From the NCBI GenBank assembly GCA_017544805.1, contig JAFYDK010000059.1, forward strand, positions 1 through 46,389: 46,389 nt of DNA. The letters are read 5' to 3'. The position numbers and the translations under genes were made by a program. The number at the start of each line of letters is the position of its first letter. The stretch's first letter is position 1. A model generated the notes under the pieces. The model did not search any database and was not told the origin of the DNA. It saw nothing but the letters and a program-made list of their open reading frames with translations. This stretch comes from Bacteroidales bacterium. Its GTDB lineage: Bacteria; Bacteroidota; Bacteroidia; Bacteroidales; UBA3824. Shown here in pieces: positions 32,362 to 40,202 of the stretch.

Positions 32362-33537
32362 ATGATGGAAAAACTTTGGAATAAAAATTATATCAAAGTG
32401 ATGACGGCTAATTTTTCGATGTCGTTTTCATTTTATCTCTTAACACCTTTGTTACCAATATATTTGAGCGAATATTTCCACGCCTCGAAAGACATTATCG
32501 GAACAGTGCTTTGCGGATATTCGGTCATGGTACTTTTAATAAGACCTTTCAGCGGTTACATGGTGGATAGTTTCAACAGGAAAAAAGTTTTGTTAATATG
32601 CTTATGCTTTTATTTTCTGATGTTTGCCGGATATTTGGCGGCACTGAGTTTAACAGCCTTTGCAATAATTAGAACGCTGCACGGTGCGCCTTTCGGAGCC
32701 TCAACCGTTGCTAACAGCACCGTTGCAATAGACGTTTTGCCCTCCTCGCGGCGAAACGAAGGAATCGGTTTTTACGGTCTGAGCAACAATATCGCAACTG
32801 CCATTGCCCCGACAATAGGAATTTGGATTTATTCCACAACAGGAAATTTCAACATTTTGTTTTGGATTTCACTTTTCGTGGCTGGTATCGGAATGTGGGT
32901 GGACAGTACCGTTCAAATCCCTGAAAAAGAAATTGCTAAAAACAAAACTAAAATCTCGTTAGACAGATTTTTCTTAATCAACGGTTCTATTTTGGCGATT
33001 AATATGCTCTGTTTCGGATTTTGTTACGGTGTATTGAGCAATTATTTGGCAATATACGGGAAAGAAAAACTCGGAATCACCAATTCTACAGGCATTTATT
33101 TTCTGCTTTTGTCAATAGGATTGATACTTTCAAGACTGCAGGGAGCAAAAGCGTTAAGAGAAGGAAAACTTGTATTAAACGCCTCGGAAGGGATTATTTT
33201 ATCGACTTTCGGTTATACGATTTTTGTTGCAACCGACAGTATGATAGGATATTACGCATCGGCAGTTTTAATAGGCTTAGGCAACGGACACATGTGGCCC
33301 GCATTTCAAAACATGATGATAAATTTAGCACATCACAATCAGAGGGGAACCGCTAATAGTACTCTTATGACTTCTTGGGATTCCGGCGTGGGAATAGGAA
33401 TCCTGTTAGGAGGATTTTTGGCAGAACATTTTGATTATCAATGTGCTTTTTGGACGGTTTCAGGCGTTCACATTATAGGACTTATAACATTTTTCTGCTT
33501 TACGAAAGGATTTTTTCTAAAAAGGAAACTCAGATAA
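32362..33537 (+). CDS. MFS family transporter
   Basis: 391 residues with about twelve membrane helices in two halves joined by a short cytoplasmic loop near 190-205. The loop between helices 2 and 3 carries the major-facilitator motif A variant GYMVDSFNRKK, and helix 4 begins IIRTLHGAPFGA (motif B-like arginine). Inner-membrane secondary transporter, probably proton-coupled; pattern is closest to drug/metabolite exporters of the YhhS/AraJ kind, but the substrate is not predictable. Two adjacent ATGs exist (32362 and 32365) and either could be the start. Monocistronic. The remnant at 33563 lies just downstream on the other strand. Confidence 0.88.
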   Translation: MMEKLWNKNYIKVMTANFSMSFSFYLLTPLLPIYLSEYFHASKDIIGTVLCGYSVMVLLIRPFSGYMVDSFNRKKVLLICLCFYFLMFAGYLAALSLTAFAIIRTLHGAPFGASTVANSTVAIDVLPSSRRNEGIGFYGLSNNIATAIAPTIGIWIYSTTGNFNILFWISLFVAGIGMWVDSTVQIPEKEIAKNKTKISLDRFFLINGSILAINMLCFGFCYGVLSNYLAIYGKEKLGITNSTGIYFLLLSIGLILSRLQGAKALREGKLVLNASEGIILSTFGYTIFVATDSMIGYYASAVLIGLGNGHMWPAFQNMMINLAHHNQRGTANSTLMTSWDSGVGIGILLGGFLAEHFDYQCAFWTVSGVHIIGLITFFCFTKGFFLKRKLR

Positions 33538-33562
33538 GAGAAGGCTCGCTGATAAAAAAATT

Positions 33563-33683
33563 TTAGATTTTTTGGATTTCGTCTAAAGTTAAATCAGAAA
33601 TTTCTGCAATTTCTTCATCAGACATTGTGCCTTTCAATTTGAGTTTTGAATAATATGTCGGCTCGTGGGTCGTAGTATTTCAT
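33563..33683 (-). pseudogene. Remnant of an Rpn/PD-(D/E)XK family transposase-type gene
   Basis: From the ATG at 33683 the minus strand encodes MKYYDPRADILF, matching the N-terminus of Rpn-like PD-(D/E)XK nuclease family 'transposases' (usual form YLDPRADLTFK). After a frame change, the sequence runs straight into KLKLKGTMSDEEIAEISDLT, LDEIQKI and a stop at 33563. This is the family's typical C-terminus (LKxKGMSDEEIAEITGLS). The intervening 250 or so residues, with the whole catalytic core, are missing, so this is an internal-deletion scar and certainly non-functional. Both ends are well conserved, so the deletion is fairly recent. It marks past activity of a mobile nuclease family here. Confidence 0.8.
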
Positions 33684-33796
33684 CGCAGTATGTTTTTTTG
33701 ACGGCAAAAATAATTTTTTTAGGAGAAAAATGCAAAAATATTTTTATAACAAAAACAGCGAAACCATTATTTTCTAACGATTTCGTATTAAATAAA

Positions 33797-33836
33797 AATA
33801 GTCGGAGCGAAAGAAAAAACTACCGCTCCGACTATT
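33797..33836. terminator. Bidirectional terminator downstream of the 33866 gene
   Basis: AATAGTCGGAGCG (33797-33809) and CGCTCCGACTATT (33824-33836) form a perfect 13-bp stem; TTTTTATTTAAT follows on the minus strand and TGTTTTTTG on the plus. It ends the dnaN-33866 transcript. Confidence 0.85.
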
Positions 33837-33865
33837 TGTTTTTTGTCAAAAAAAAGGACAAACTT

Positions 33866-34219
33866 TTATCTGCCGACAGCAACTATACTATCAACAATGA
33901 ATCTCTGCATACCGCGCCATGGCAAAGGATTTTTATACTCTTTGTAATGAAGCGTTACTTTAGTTCCCGCACATCTGGTAAGGGAATCGGCAATACGTTC
34001 GTCCGTAACTGAAAACTCCCAAACCTTATCGGTTGCATTCACTAATTTGTCCTGATGAATAGAACCCTCGTATGTTTTAAAAACATATCCCTTGTGCATG
34101 ATTTGGTCAAGCGTACCGGCTTTTACACCGTCGGCAAAAGGCCAATAATATCTGAAAAAGAAAAACAGACCGCCTACAATCAATACAACAAGGATTCCGA
34201 TTGCAATTGCTTTTTTCAT
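33866..34219 (-). CDS. Small membrane-anchored Bacteroidota protein of unknown function
   Basis: 117 residues. A single N-terminal membrane helix (about 4-23) is followed by an extracytoplasmic beta-rich domain with GVKAGTLDQIMHKGYVFKTY, GSIHQD, VWEFSVTDERIADSL and KNPLPWRGMQRFIVDSI. Relatives in Bacteroidota carry the same AG-x-L-x-KG-x-FKTYEG and PWRG-x-x-x-FIVD pattern and are sometimes labelled '6-phosphogluconate dehydrogenase'. That label cannot be right for a protein of this size with no Rossmann fold. It follows dnaN by 22 bases and precedes a strong terminator. No function is assigned. Confidence 0.8.
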   Translation of the reverse strand: MKKAIAIGILVVLIVGGLFFFFRYYWPFADGVKAGTLDQIMHKGYVFKTYEGSIHQDKLVNATDKVWEFSVTDERIADSLTRCAGTKVTLHYKEYKNPLPWRGMQRFIVDSIVAVGR

Positions 34220-34241
34220 AGTATTTTGGTATTAAAAGTAA

Positions 34242-35375
34242 CTAATCGTTGGTAACGATAGGCATCAAAAGCATCAATTCGTCTTCAGACTCAGATTCTT
34301 TCTCCAAAGGAACGATAATGCCCGCCCTTGAAGGCTCTGACATCTGAATTACAACGTTTTCCGAATTGATAGCGTTCAAAATCGCAATTAAAAACGATGA
34401 TTTGAAACCGATGCGCATATCCTCGCCCTCGTATTGAGCGTTGATTTTTTCCTCTGCCGAAATCGAAAAATCAATATCCTCAGCCGTTACTTTTACCTGA
34501 TCGCTCTTAATGTCAAGTTTAATCAAATTGCTTGAATTTGAAAATACCGAAACACGTTTCAAGATTGTCGCAAAATCTTGTCTTGAGATAGTAAGACGAT
34601 TAGGATTGTTAGTCGGGATAACTGCCTCATAATTAGGATATTGACCTTCTTGCAAACGACAAATCATTTCGTATTCCGAAAGCTGGAAATAAGCATTTTT
34701 GTCATCAAACTGAAGAATAATATCTTGCGTTTCCTTTGCTAAAACAGTTTTCAACATCGTAGCAGGTTTTTTAGGAAGCATAAACGAAGCATTGTTAAGC
34801 CCCTCGGTATTAACGCTGTTGTTTGAATATCTTACAAGTTTGTGAGTGTCAGAGGCAACAAATGTTGCGCCCGAAGACAAAAACTGAAGGTAAATACAAT
34901 TCATAACAGGTCTTAACTCATCGTCAGCCGTTGCAAAAATCGTCTTATCAATACCTTTGAGAAGTACCGCACCATTAATAGTTGCCGTTACGGTGTTTTC
35001 TTCACTAAGACGTTTCATCTCCGGGTATTCGTCAGCATTCTGACCTACGACAGAGAATTTACCGTTATCAGACAATATTACTACTGCAAATGTTTCTTGA
35101 TTTATTTCAAAAATAAGCGGCTGCTCGGGAAACTCTTTAAGAATATCCGTCAGACGTTTTGCCTCTATTGCAATTTTACCCTCGCCGTCCACATTGTCCA
35201 ACATAAGACGCGAACGCATAGTACTTTCAAGGTCAGAAGCCGTGATTGTCAAAGTATTGCCCGATACCTCAAACAAAAAGTCATCAAGAATGGGCAAGGT
35301 ATTTTTACTATTAATAACCCTTCCTACCGACTGAAGGCGGCTCAAGAGTTCCGTACTTGATACTACAAATTTCAT
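34242..35375 (-). CDS. dnaN: DNA polymerase III sliding clamp, beta subunit
   Basis: 377 residues, normal clamp length, three repeated domains of about 120 residues. The N-terminus MKFVVSSTELLSRLQSVGRV is followed by NTLPILDDFLFEV, TASDLESTMRSRL and the central VASDTHKLVRY, all beta-clamp landmarks. The C-terminal region ends LMLLMPIVTND, equivalent to the PMRL ending of E. coli. It encircles DNA to give processivity to the replicase and binds repair enzymes. It is here beside era and not dnaA, as is usual in Bacteroidota. Own -7 element 37 bases upstream. Confidence 0.96.
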   Translation of the reverse strand: MKFVVSSTELLSRLQSVGRVINSKNTLPILDDFLFEVSGNTLTITASDLESTMRSRLMLDNVDGEGKIAIEAKRLTDILKEFPEQPLIFEINQETFAVVILSDNGKFSVVGQNADEYPEMKRLSEENTVTATINGAVLLKGIDKTIFATADDELRPVMNCIYLQFLSSGATFVASDTHKLVRYSNNSVNTEGLNNASFMLPKKPATMLKTVLAKETQDIILQFDDKNAYFQLSEYEMICRLQEGQYPNYEAVIPTNNPNRLTISRQDFATILKRVSVFSNSSNLIKLDIKSDQVKVTAEDIDFSISAEEKINAQYEGEDMRIGFKSSFLIAILNAINSENVVIQMSEPSRAGIIVPLEKESESEDELMLLMPIVTND

Positions 35376-35412
35376 TTTCTTCTTTTTAATACTTTTATTA
35401 GTTTTACCGTCG

Positions 35413-35420
35413 CAAATATA
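35413..35420 (-). promoter_or_regulatory. -7 promoter element for dnaN
   Basis: TATATTTG on the minus strand, a full TAnnTTTG match, 37 bases before the dnaN ATG, between era and dnaN. Confidence 0.55.
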
Positions 35421-35449
35421 GGGATTTTTTATTAAAACTAAAACTTTTT

Positions 35450-36346
35450 TTAAGACATTCCGGTAACGTCATAACCAAAACCTCTGAGTCTGTTTTTGTT
35501 ATCCCTCCAATCTTTTGAAACTTTAACAAAAATTTCAAGATAAATCTTTTTGCCGAAAAACGCTTCTAATTCTTTTCTGGCATCAGAGCCAAGTTTTTTT
35601 AAAGCCTGACCCTGACGTCCAATGATAATTCCTTTTTGAGATTCTCTTATAACATTGATAACTGCTTGAATTCTAATAATATCGGCCTCTTCCTTAAAGG
35701 ATTCAACCTGAACCTCAACCGAATAAGGAATTTCTTTTTCGTAATGAGTCAAAACTTTTTCCCTAACGATTTCTGAAACAAAAAATCTTTCGCTCTTATC
35801 GGTAAGACAATCTTTCTCGAAATACGGAGGATTCTCCGGCAAAAGCGAAACGATTTTGTCCAAAATGTTTTCCGTATTGAATTTATGCAAAGCCGAAACA
35901 GGAAAAATTTCAGCCTTAGGAATAAGTTTTTTCCATTCTGAAATTATTTCCGCAACCTGCTCCTGAGATTGTGCAAGGTCAATTTTATTAATCAAAATTA
36001 TAACGGGACAAGTCAGACGGTTTACCATGTCAAGGAAAAACTTGTTTTTGGTTTTAGTTTCCAAAACGTCAGTTATATACAAAACGACATCGGCGTCCAC
36101 CAAAGCCGATTCGGAATAATTCAACATGGATTCCTGAAGTTTGTAAACCGGTTTCAAAACGCCCGGAGTATCGCTGTATACGATTTGATAGTCGTCAGTT
36201 GTAACAACTCCCATAATTCTGTGGCGTGTTGTCTGACTTTTTGCGGTGATAATCGAAAGTTTTTCACCGACTAAAATATTCATAAGAGTAGACTTTCCTA
36301 CATTAGGATTGCCGACAATATTTACAAAACCTGCTTTGAAAGCCAT
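35450..36346 (-). CDS. era: GTPase Era
   Basis: 298 residues. Ribosome-associated GTPase needed for 30S assembly and 16S rRNA 3'-end maturation. G1 VGNPNVGKST (11-20), the switch TTRHRIMGVV, G3 DTPGV, G4 NKID (about 141), G5 SALHK. A C-terminal KH domain contains GIIIGRQGQALKKLGSDAR, which binds the 16S rRNA end. Full length and typical. It lies 74 bases upstream of dnaN on the same strand but each has a separate promoter. The 36437 lipoprotein gene is divergent. Confidence 0.96.
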   Translation of the reverse strand: MAFKAGFVNIVGNPNVGKSTLMNILVGEKLSIITAKSQTTRHRIMGVVTTDDYQIVYSDTPGVLKPVYKLQESMLNYSESALVDADVVLYITDVLETKTKNKFFLDMVNRLTCPVIILINKIDLAQSQEQVAEIISEWKKLIPKAEIFPVSALHKFNTENILDKIVSLLPENPPYFEKDCLTDKSERFFVSEIVREKVLTHYEKEIPYSVEVQVESFKEEADIIRIQAVINVIRESQKGIIIGRQGQALKKLGSDARKELEAFFGKKIYLEIFVKVSKDWRDNKNRLRGFGYDVTGMS

Positions 36347-36383
36347 TTTTTTTAAACGATTATTTTTTTAGAAAATTCGGTTG

Positions 36384-36413
36384 CAAAGGTAATAATTATT
36401 TCTAATTTTACAA
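36384..36413 (-). promoter_or_regulatory. Promoter (-33/-7) for era
   Basis: Minus strand: TTG at 36411-36413, a 19-base spacer, TACCTTTG at 36384-36391 (full match), 37 bases before the ATG. Confidence 0.6.
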
Positions 36414-36436
36414 CCTGAAAAAATAATGTTTTTGAT

Positions 36437-37129
36437 ATGACAATAAAAAAAATTGCGGCGTTATCTTTTTTTGTATTAATGAGTTGCACAAGCCTTTGCA
36501 TCAACATTGACACCTTGAAAACCGACTCCGTAATGCAGACAACGGGCATAAAAACGGCTTTTAAAGGCGGAACTGCCTACAAAACCGACAAAAACGGTTT
36601 CGTTATCGAAGGGACACCCGCCTTAGATACCGACCTTTGGACGACCGGACCTTTGGTTTATTTTTCATCGGAGGGTATTGTAAAATTCAATTCCAAAGGC
36701 AAAGTAACTCAAGGAGTTTTAGCGGTTAATATTTTAGCCAATTGTCTTGACAACAAATTCCGCGAGTTCAAACGCGGAACAAGAGTTTTTTTTGACGACG
36801 AAGGATTAGTTTTTAGAGGCACTCTCAACGAAAGCATTGAAATCACGGTTGATAATCAAATTGTCCGCTCAGCCGACAATTCACCGATAGAGTTTTACGC
36901 AAGCGGTGGAATAAGACAAATTACGCCCTCGGCAAATTTCAAATTTTTAACAGCCGAAGGTATCAGAATTTTGATTTCGGCCGACAATCCTATAAAACTT
37001 GACGAAAAAGGAAACTTACGTGAAGGTTTTTTAGCAAGAAAACTCAACTTTCATAACGGCACCGAAACTATAACAATATCGCTCGGACAATTAATAAAAT
37101 TCGACGAAAAAGGAAATATCATTTATTAA
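36437..37129 (+). CDS. Probable lipoprotein with internal short repeats, unrecognised
   Basis: 230 residues. The N-terminus MTIKKIAALSFFVLMSC is a lipoprotein signal with lipobox LMSC (Cys17). The rest consists of loosely repeated units of about 20-30 residues built on an aromatic-x-(D/S)-x-x-G-x-(V/L)-x-x-G-x-L pattern: VYFSSEGIVKFNSKGKVTQG, VFFDDEGLVFRGTL, IKLDEKGNLREGFLA and IKFDEKGNIIY. This resembles MORN or similar beta-hairpin repeats, but I cannot match it to a named family. Likely outer-membrane or periplasmic. Divergent from era and ends at a clear hairpin terminator. Function unknown. Confidence 0.78.
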   Translation: MTIKKIAALSFFVLMSCTSLCINIDTLKTDSVMQTTGIKTAFKGGTAYKTDKNGFVIEGTPALDTDLWTTGPLVYFSSEGIVKFNSKGKVTQGVLAVNILANCLDNKFREFKRGTRVFFDDEGLVFRGTLNESIEITVDNQIVRSADNSPIEFYASGGIRQITPSANFKFLTAEGIRILISADNPIKLDEKGNLREGFLARKLNFHNGTETITISLGQLIKFDEKGNIIY

Positions 37130-37140
37130 CACATAAAAAA

Positions 37141-37184
37141 AACCGGCTTCGCAAAATATTACAAAGTCGGTTTCCTTTTTTTTT
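37141..37184 (+). terminator. Terminator of the 36437 gene
   Basis: AACCGGCTT (37141-37149) pairs with AAGTCGGTT (37164-37172) with one G-U, followed by a long T-run (37175-37184). A-run upstream allows weak function on the minus strand as well. Confidence 0.8.
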
Positions 37185-37204
37185 ATAACATATCAATAAA
37201 AAAA

Positions 37205-37897
37205 TTATTGAATATTGTGATCAACATTGTTCATCTCAAGTCTTGCTTCACCTTGAGTCAAAACGAGTTTTGCATCATCAACTGATTCTACATTCCAATC
37301 CATGTTGAAATTCTGTCCGCCACCTGTTACGTTGAAAGTAATAACGCCATTGTCGGTAAGTTTCCATGTATTGAAAACAGTATTTTGTTTGCCGGCTTTG
37401 TCAATGCGTTTGCATTTGCCGTTTTTACGAAGTTCAAAAGAAATAGCGTTGCCTTCGGTAGCCCATTTACCAAGAAGTTTCTTGTAGTTTTTCAAGATAG
37501 CAACATCTTTGTCAGCTTTTTTCTCTCCGTCAGCCTCTTTTACGAGAACCATGATAGGAGCACCTTCGATAAGGTATTCAGGACGGTTAGGAATAAGAAC
37601 TTTAACGTCGCCGTTGTCAGTATTAATCGTTACGATGTCACCTTCGATAGCCGTTACGAAACCTTTGATTAAGCTTTCGCCTTCTTCAACCTCTGAAGGA
37701 TCAATTTTACCGTCTTCTCTCGCTGCTTTCTGAGCTGCAGCTTTCTGATTTTTAGCTTCAACCAATTTCAAAGAATCAGCTGTTTTAGCAGCAGCAATTG
37801 AGTCTGCTTTTGCTTTTTGATCGGCACTTGAAGAGCCTCCGCATGATGCCAAAGCCGCACATAAAGCAGCTATTGACAGAAAATAAGTAAATTTCAT
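37205..37897 (-). CDS. Lipoprotein with lipocalin-like C-terminal domain
   Basis: 230 residues. Signal peptide with lipobox ALASC (Cys19), then a Ser/Ala/Lys-rich linker (about 20-65, KAKADSIAAAKTADSLKLVE, helical). A small beta-domain (about 75-125: GFVTAIEGDIVTINTDNGDV) resembles an OB-type barrel, and a C-terminal domain (about 138-225) begins LLGKWATEGNAISFEL with KLTDNGVITFNVTG. The second is like the lipocalin-type domains of Bacteroidota lipoproteins. Monocistronic, with a -7 element 54 bases upstream. Role in the envelope unknown. Confidence 0.8.
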   Translation of the reverse strand: MKFTYFLSIAALCAALASCGGSSSADQKAKADSIAAAKTADSLKLVEAKNQKAAAQKAAREDGKIDPSEVEEGESLIKGFVTAIEGDIVTINTDNGDVKVLIPNRPEYLIEGAPIMVLVKEADGEKKADKDVAILKNYKKLLGKWATEGNAISFELRKNGKCKRIDKAGKQNTVFNTWKLTDNGVITFNVTGGGQNFNMDWNVESVDDAKLVLTQGEARLEMNNVDHNIQ

Positions 37898-37950
37898 AAT
37901 TATAACTTTTATTAAAATTTTTAGTGTACCTTGTATTTGTATTTTGGCTG

Positions 37951-37958
37951 CAAATATA
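37951..37958 (-). promoter_or_regulatory. -7 promoter element for the 37205 lipoprotein
   Basis: TATATTTG on the minus strand, a full TAnnTTTG match, 53 bases before the ATG at 37897. Confidence 0.5.
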
Positions 37959-38000
37959 TGTTTTTTTTCATTACGATATGTTAAAAATTAATAATTTTTT

Positions 38001-38183
38001 TTACCAAAACTTGTTTTGAGCCTCATTATACTCAAAACCGGCAGCTTTAAGTTTCTCAATCAAAAAGTTTTTGTCGATGCCCATGTCATCACACATTGCC
38101 TCAAGCGAGGAATAATCGTCCCTTAGTTTCATGTTAACAAAACTAAACAAAATCATAGGATCTTGCGGTAAATTTTCGTTCAT
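38001..38183 (-). CDS. DUF4250 family small protein
   Basis: 60 residues, covering the whole DUF4250 domain: LPQDPMILFSFVNMKLRDDY, then SSLEAMCDDMGIDKN and the ending GFEYNEAQNKFW. Helical, soluble, no known function; a helix-turn-helix-like pattern (SLEAMCDDMGIDKNFLIEKL) is visible but not evidence of DNA binding. It follows the YD-repeat gene by 34 bases on the same strand. Confidence 0.85.
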   Translation of the reverse strand: MNENLPQDPMILFSFVNMKLRDDYSSLEAMCDDMGIDKNFLIEKLKAAGFEYNEAQNKFW

Positions 38184-38217
38184 TTTTTTTAAAGATTTGT
38201 TTTTTTATGTTATTAAC

Positions 38218-39042
38218 TTAAAAATATTCGTATTTCAACGTTTTTAATTCCGAAGAATCTTCCCTTAAAAGCAAAAGCCCTTGAGAATCATAAACGGCAA
38301 CTACCGTGTCCATAAGTATTCCCTGTTCGGAAGTTCTTTTTTCGGTAACAGTATGATTTTCGTCGTCGTAAAGAGTTTCAATATTGCCCAAATCACCAAT
38401 AACGCGGAAAATTTCACGATTTTTTCCGTCATATTTATAAGTGTTGTACAACGGAATTATGCGTCCGCTTTCTTCGATTTTTTCCCTCTCCAACAATCCT
38501 AAAGAATTGTAAGTATAGGTTACTTTTCTAATTTGAGCACCTGAACAATCAAATTTACAACTGCATGAAAGTTTGTTGTTATGATCGTATTCCTGTGTTA
38601 AATGATAACTCAAAACACCCGAAGAATCCGTCATAGTTTCCTCTATAACATTATGAGAACCGTCATAATTGATGACAAGTCTTTCAAGCTCTTCCTCCTG
38701 ACCGTTAATAGTTCGTTTCATCAAAGACCCCGGAGTATAAAAATATGTCCGTATCATTTTGATGCTATCCTCCTGAGAAATCTCCTCGTTAGAAATATCA
38801 CCACTCTTATTATAAAAAAACTTGTGAACCTCAACCGGAGAGTTGCCGCTATTGAAAACGTTTTTACGCACAATTCTGTTTTTAGAATCGTAAGAAGAAA
38901 CGGTTTTAACGCTTGAAAAATTTTCAGGAGAAAAAACCTCCCTGAAAATCTCATTACCTAAAACATCATATTCCAAATAAGATTCCAAGTATTCCCTTCC
39001 CGTTTTTTTTATTTTTAATCGTGTCGTAACGGATTTTATCAT
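38218..39042 (-). CDS. YD-repeat (RHS-like) protein without secretion signal
   Basis: 274 residues. At least five imperfect YD-type repeats: LEYDVLGNEIFREVF, SSYDSKNRIVRKNVF, FFYNKSGDISNEEIS, QEYDHNNKLSCSCKF, YTYNSLGLLEREKIE, YKYDGKNREIFRVIG and AVYDSQGLLLLRED. The consensus is xxYD-xxGxxxxxxx, as in RHS/teneurin shells and wall-associated proteins. Unusually, there is no signal peptide, core RHS motif, toxin or immunity gene, and the length is far short of an RHS shell. Repeats fill the entire protein. Possibly a cytoplasmic repeat protein or a fragment of a family with a lost leader. Function unknown. Confidence 0.75.
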   Translation of the reverse strand: MIKSVTTRLKIKKTGREYLESYLEYDVLGNEIFREVFSPENFSSVKTVSSYDSKNRIVRKNVFNSGNSPVEVHKFFYNKSGDISNEEISQEDSIKMIRTYFYTPGSLMKRTINGQEEELERLVINYDGSHNVIEETMTDSSGVLSYHLTQEYDHNNKLSCSCKFDCSGAQIRKVTYTYNSLGLLEREKIEESGRIIPLYNTYKYDGKNREIFRVIGDLGNIETLYDDENHTVTEKRTSEQGILMDTVVAVYDSQGLLLLREDSSELKTLKYEYF

Positions 39043-39201
39043 CGCTTAAAAAGGTTTTATGTAAAAAATCATGCGGCTAATATAAAGGCTTTTTTTGAAA
39101 CTAACAATTTTTTTGTTAATTTTCATTTAATATTAATACTTTTTTTTAACATTTTATTAACTCTTAAAGAAAATTTCTAAAAAAAATAGCAGAATTTTTA
39201 T

Positions 39202-39209
39202 TATATTTG
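39202..39209 (+). promoter_or_regulatory. -7 promoter element for the AraC gene
   Basis: TATATTTG, a full TAnnTTTG match ending only 10 bases before the ATG at 39220, so the mRNA would be nearly leaderless. Confidence 0.55.
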
Positions 39210-39219
39210 CCGCAACATT

Positions 39220-40089
39220 ATGGAAAATCTCTTAACACCAATTACAATCAAACAATTAGTAAAGCGTAAACATTTTTACGCCACGGCTTACAAGGATAAA
39301 TTAATAATCGCCGATAAACTTTCGCTTTCGGAACTTTTTAAATATCCTTGCCGCCTTGATGCCGTCAGCATTTTGATTTGCACCGACGGCAAAATGGAAT
39401 GTACTATTAATTTGAAAAAATATACGGTAGAGAAAAACATGATTGTAATCTGCCGTAATTGCGATATTTTGCAAATTTTAAGTTGCGAGAATTTGGAAGT
39501 TTATGCAGGTGTGGTTTCCATAGATTTTATCAACGAACTTAAAATAAACTTTTGGCAGCAAAATTACCGTTTGGCTCCACGCTCCACTGTCACAAAAATT
39601 ACAGATACAGACAAAGAATTATTAAAACATTATTATCCGCTTTTACATTCCAACATTTTGAGCGGGTCAAAAGAAACGGAAAATATTATTAAAAATCTTA
39701 TTCAGGCTTTCGTTTATAATATAATTTCGATTATTAACATTTCCAACGTCAGCGTTATCGACTCTACTGCCTCAAGAAACGAAGTCCTTTTTGATAAATT
39801 TATGAATTTACTTTCACAATTTCATACAAAGGAAAGGTCAGTAAGATTTTACGCCTCAGAAATGTGTCTTACACCAAATTATTTAAGCGGGGCGGTAAAA
39901 GATTTTTCGGGCAAGGCAGCTTTGGACTGGATAAACGAATATGTAATTTTAGAGGCCAAAACACTATTAAAATATAGTGAATTAAGCGTTCAAGAGATTT
40001 CTTACAAGCTGAATTTTCCCACGCAAAGTGCTTTCGGGAAATATTTCAAACGCTTAGTCGGCATCGGTCCAAAAGATTTCCGAGGATAA
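39220..40089 (+). CDS. AraC family transcriptional regulator
   Basis: 289 residues. The N-terminal cupin-like ligand/oligomerisation domain (about 1-150) contains ILICTDGKMECTINLKKYTV. The C-terminal double helix-turn-helix (about 190-287) includes RSVRFYASEMCLTPNYLSGA, the connector SGKAALDWINEYVILEAKTL and the second helix LSVQEISYKLNFPTQSAFGK with YFKRLVGIGPKDFR, the standard AraC signature. Ligand and targets are unknown. ilvC lies 113 bases downstream on the same strand with its own promoter, so control of ilvC is possible but unproven. Confidence 0.93.
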   Translation: MENLLTPITIKQLVKRKHFYATAYKDKLIIADKLSLSELFKYPCRLDAVSILICTDGKMECTINLKKYTVEKNMIVICRNCDILQILSCENLEVYAGVVSIDFINELKINFWQQNYRLAPRSTVTKITDTDKELLKHYYPLLHSNILSGSKETENIIKNLIQAFVYNIISIINISNVSVIDSTASRNEVLFDKFMNLLSQFHTKERSVRFYASEMCLTPNYLSGAVKDFSGKAALDWINEYVILEAKTLLKYSELSVQEISYKLNFPTQSAFGKYFKRLVGIGPKDFRG

Positions 40090-40145
40090 AAAAAGATGAG
40101 TGTTTTTTCTGTAAAAAAAGTTTTTTTTTATAGAAAATAAATAAC

Positions 40146-40153
40146 TATATTTG
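40146..40153 (+). promoter_or_regulatory. -7 promoter element for ilvC
   Basis: TATATTTG, a full TAnnTTTG match, 49 bases before the ilvC ATG. Confidence 0.6.
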
Positions 40154-40202
40154 CGCAGTTTTAGTAAAAAAAATACAAAACTTTAAAAATCATATTAAAA
40201 AA

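Larger units (their letters stand above)
33538..33865. other. 328-base gap: gene remnant plus terminator
   Basis: Holds the decayed Rpn-type fragment (33563-33683), an AT-rich stretch without supportable genes, and the bidirectional terminator at 33797-33836. A 15-codon frame at 33730 with a purine-rich AGGAGAAAA in front was seen but is not supported. Confidence 0.6.

Noticed and set aside
33730..33777. 15-codon frame after AGGAGAAAA
   Set aside because: Too short to support, no conservation evidence, and Shine-Dalgarno sequences are rarely used in this lineage.
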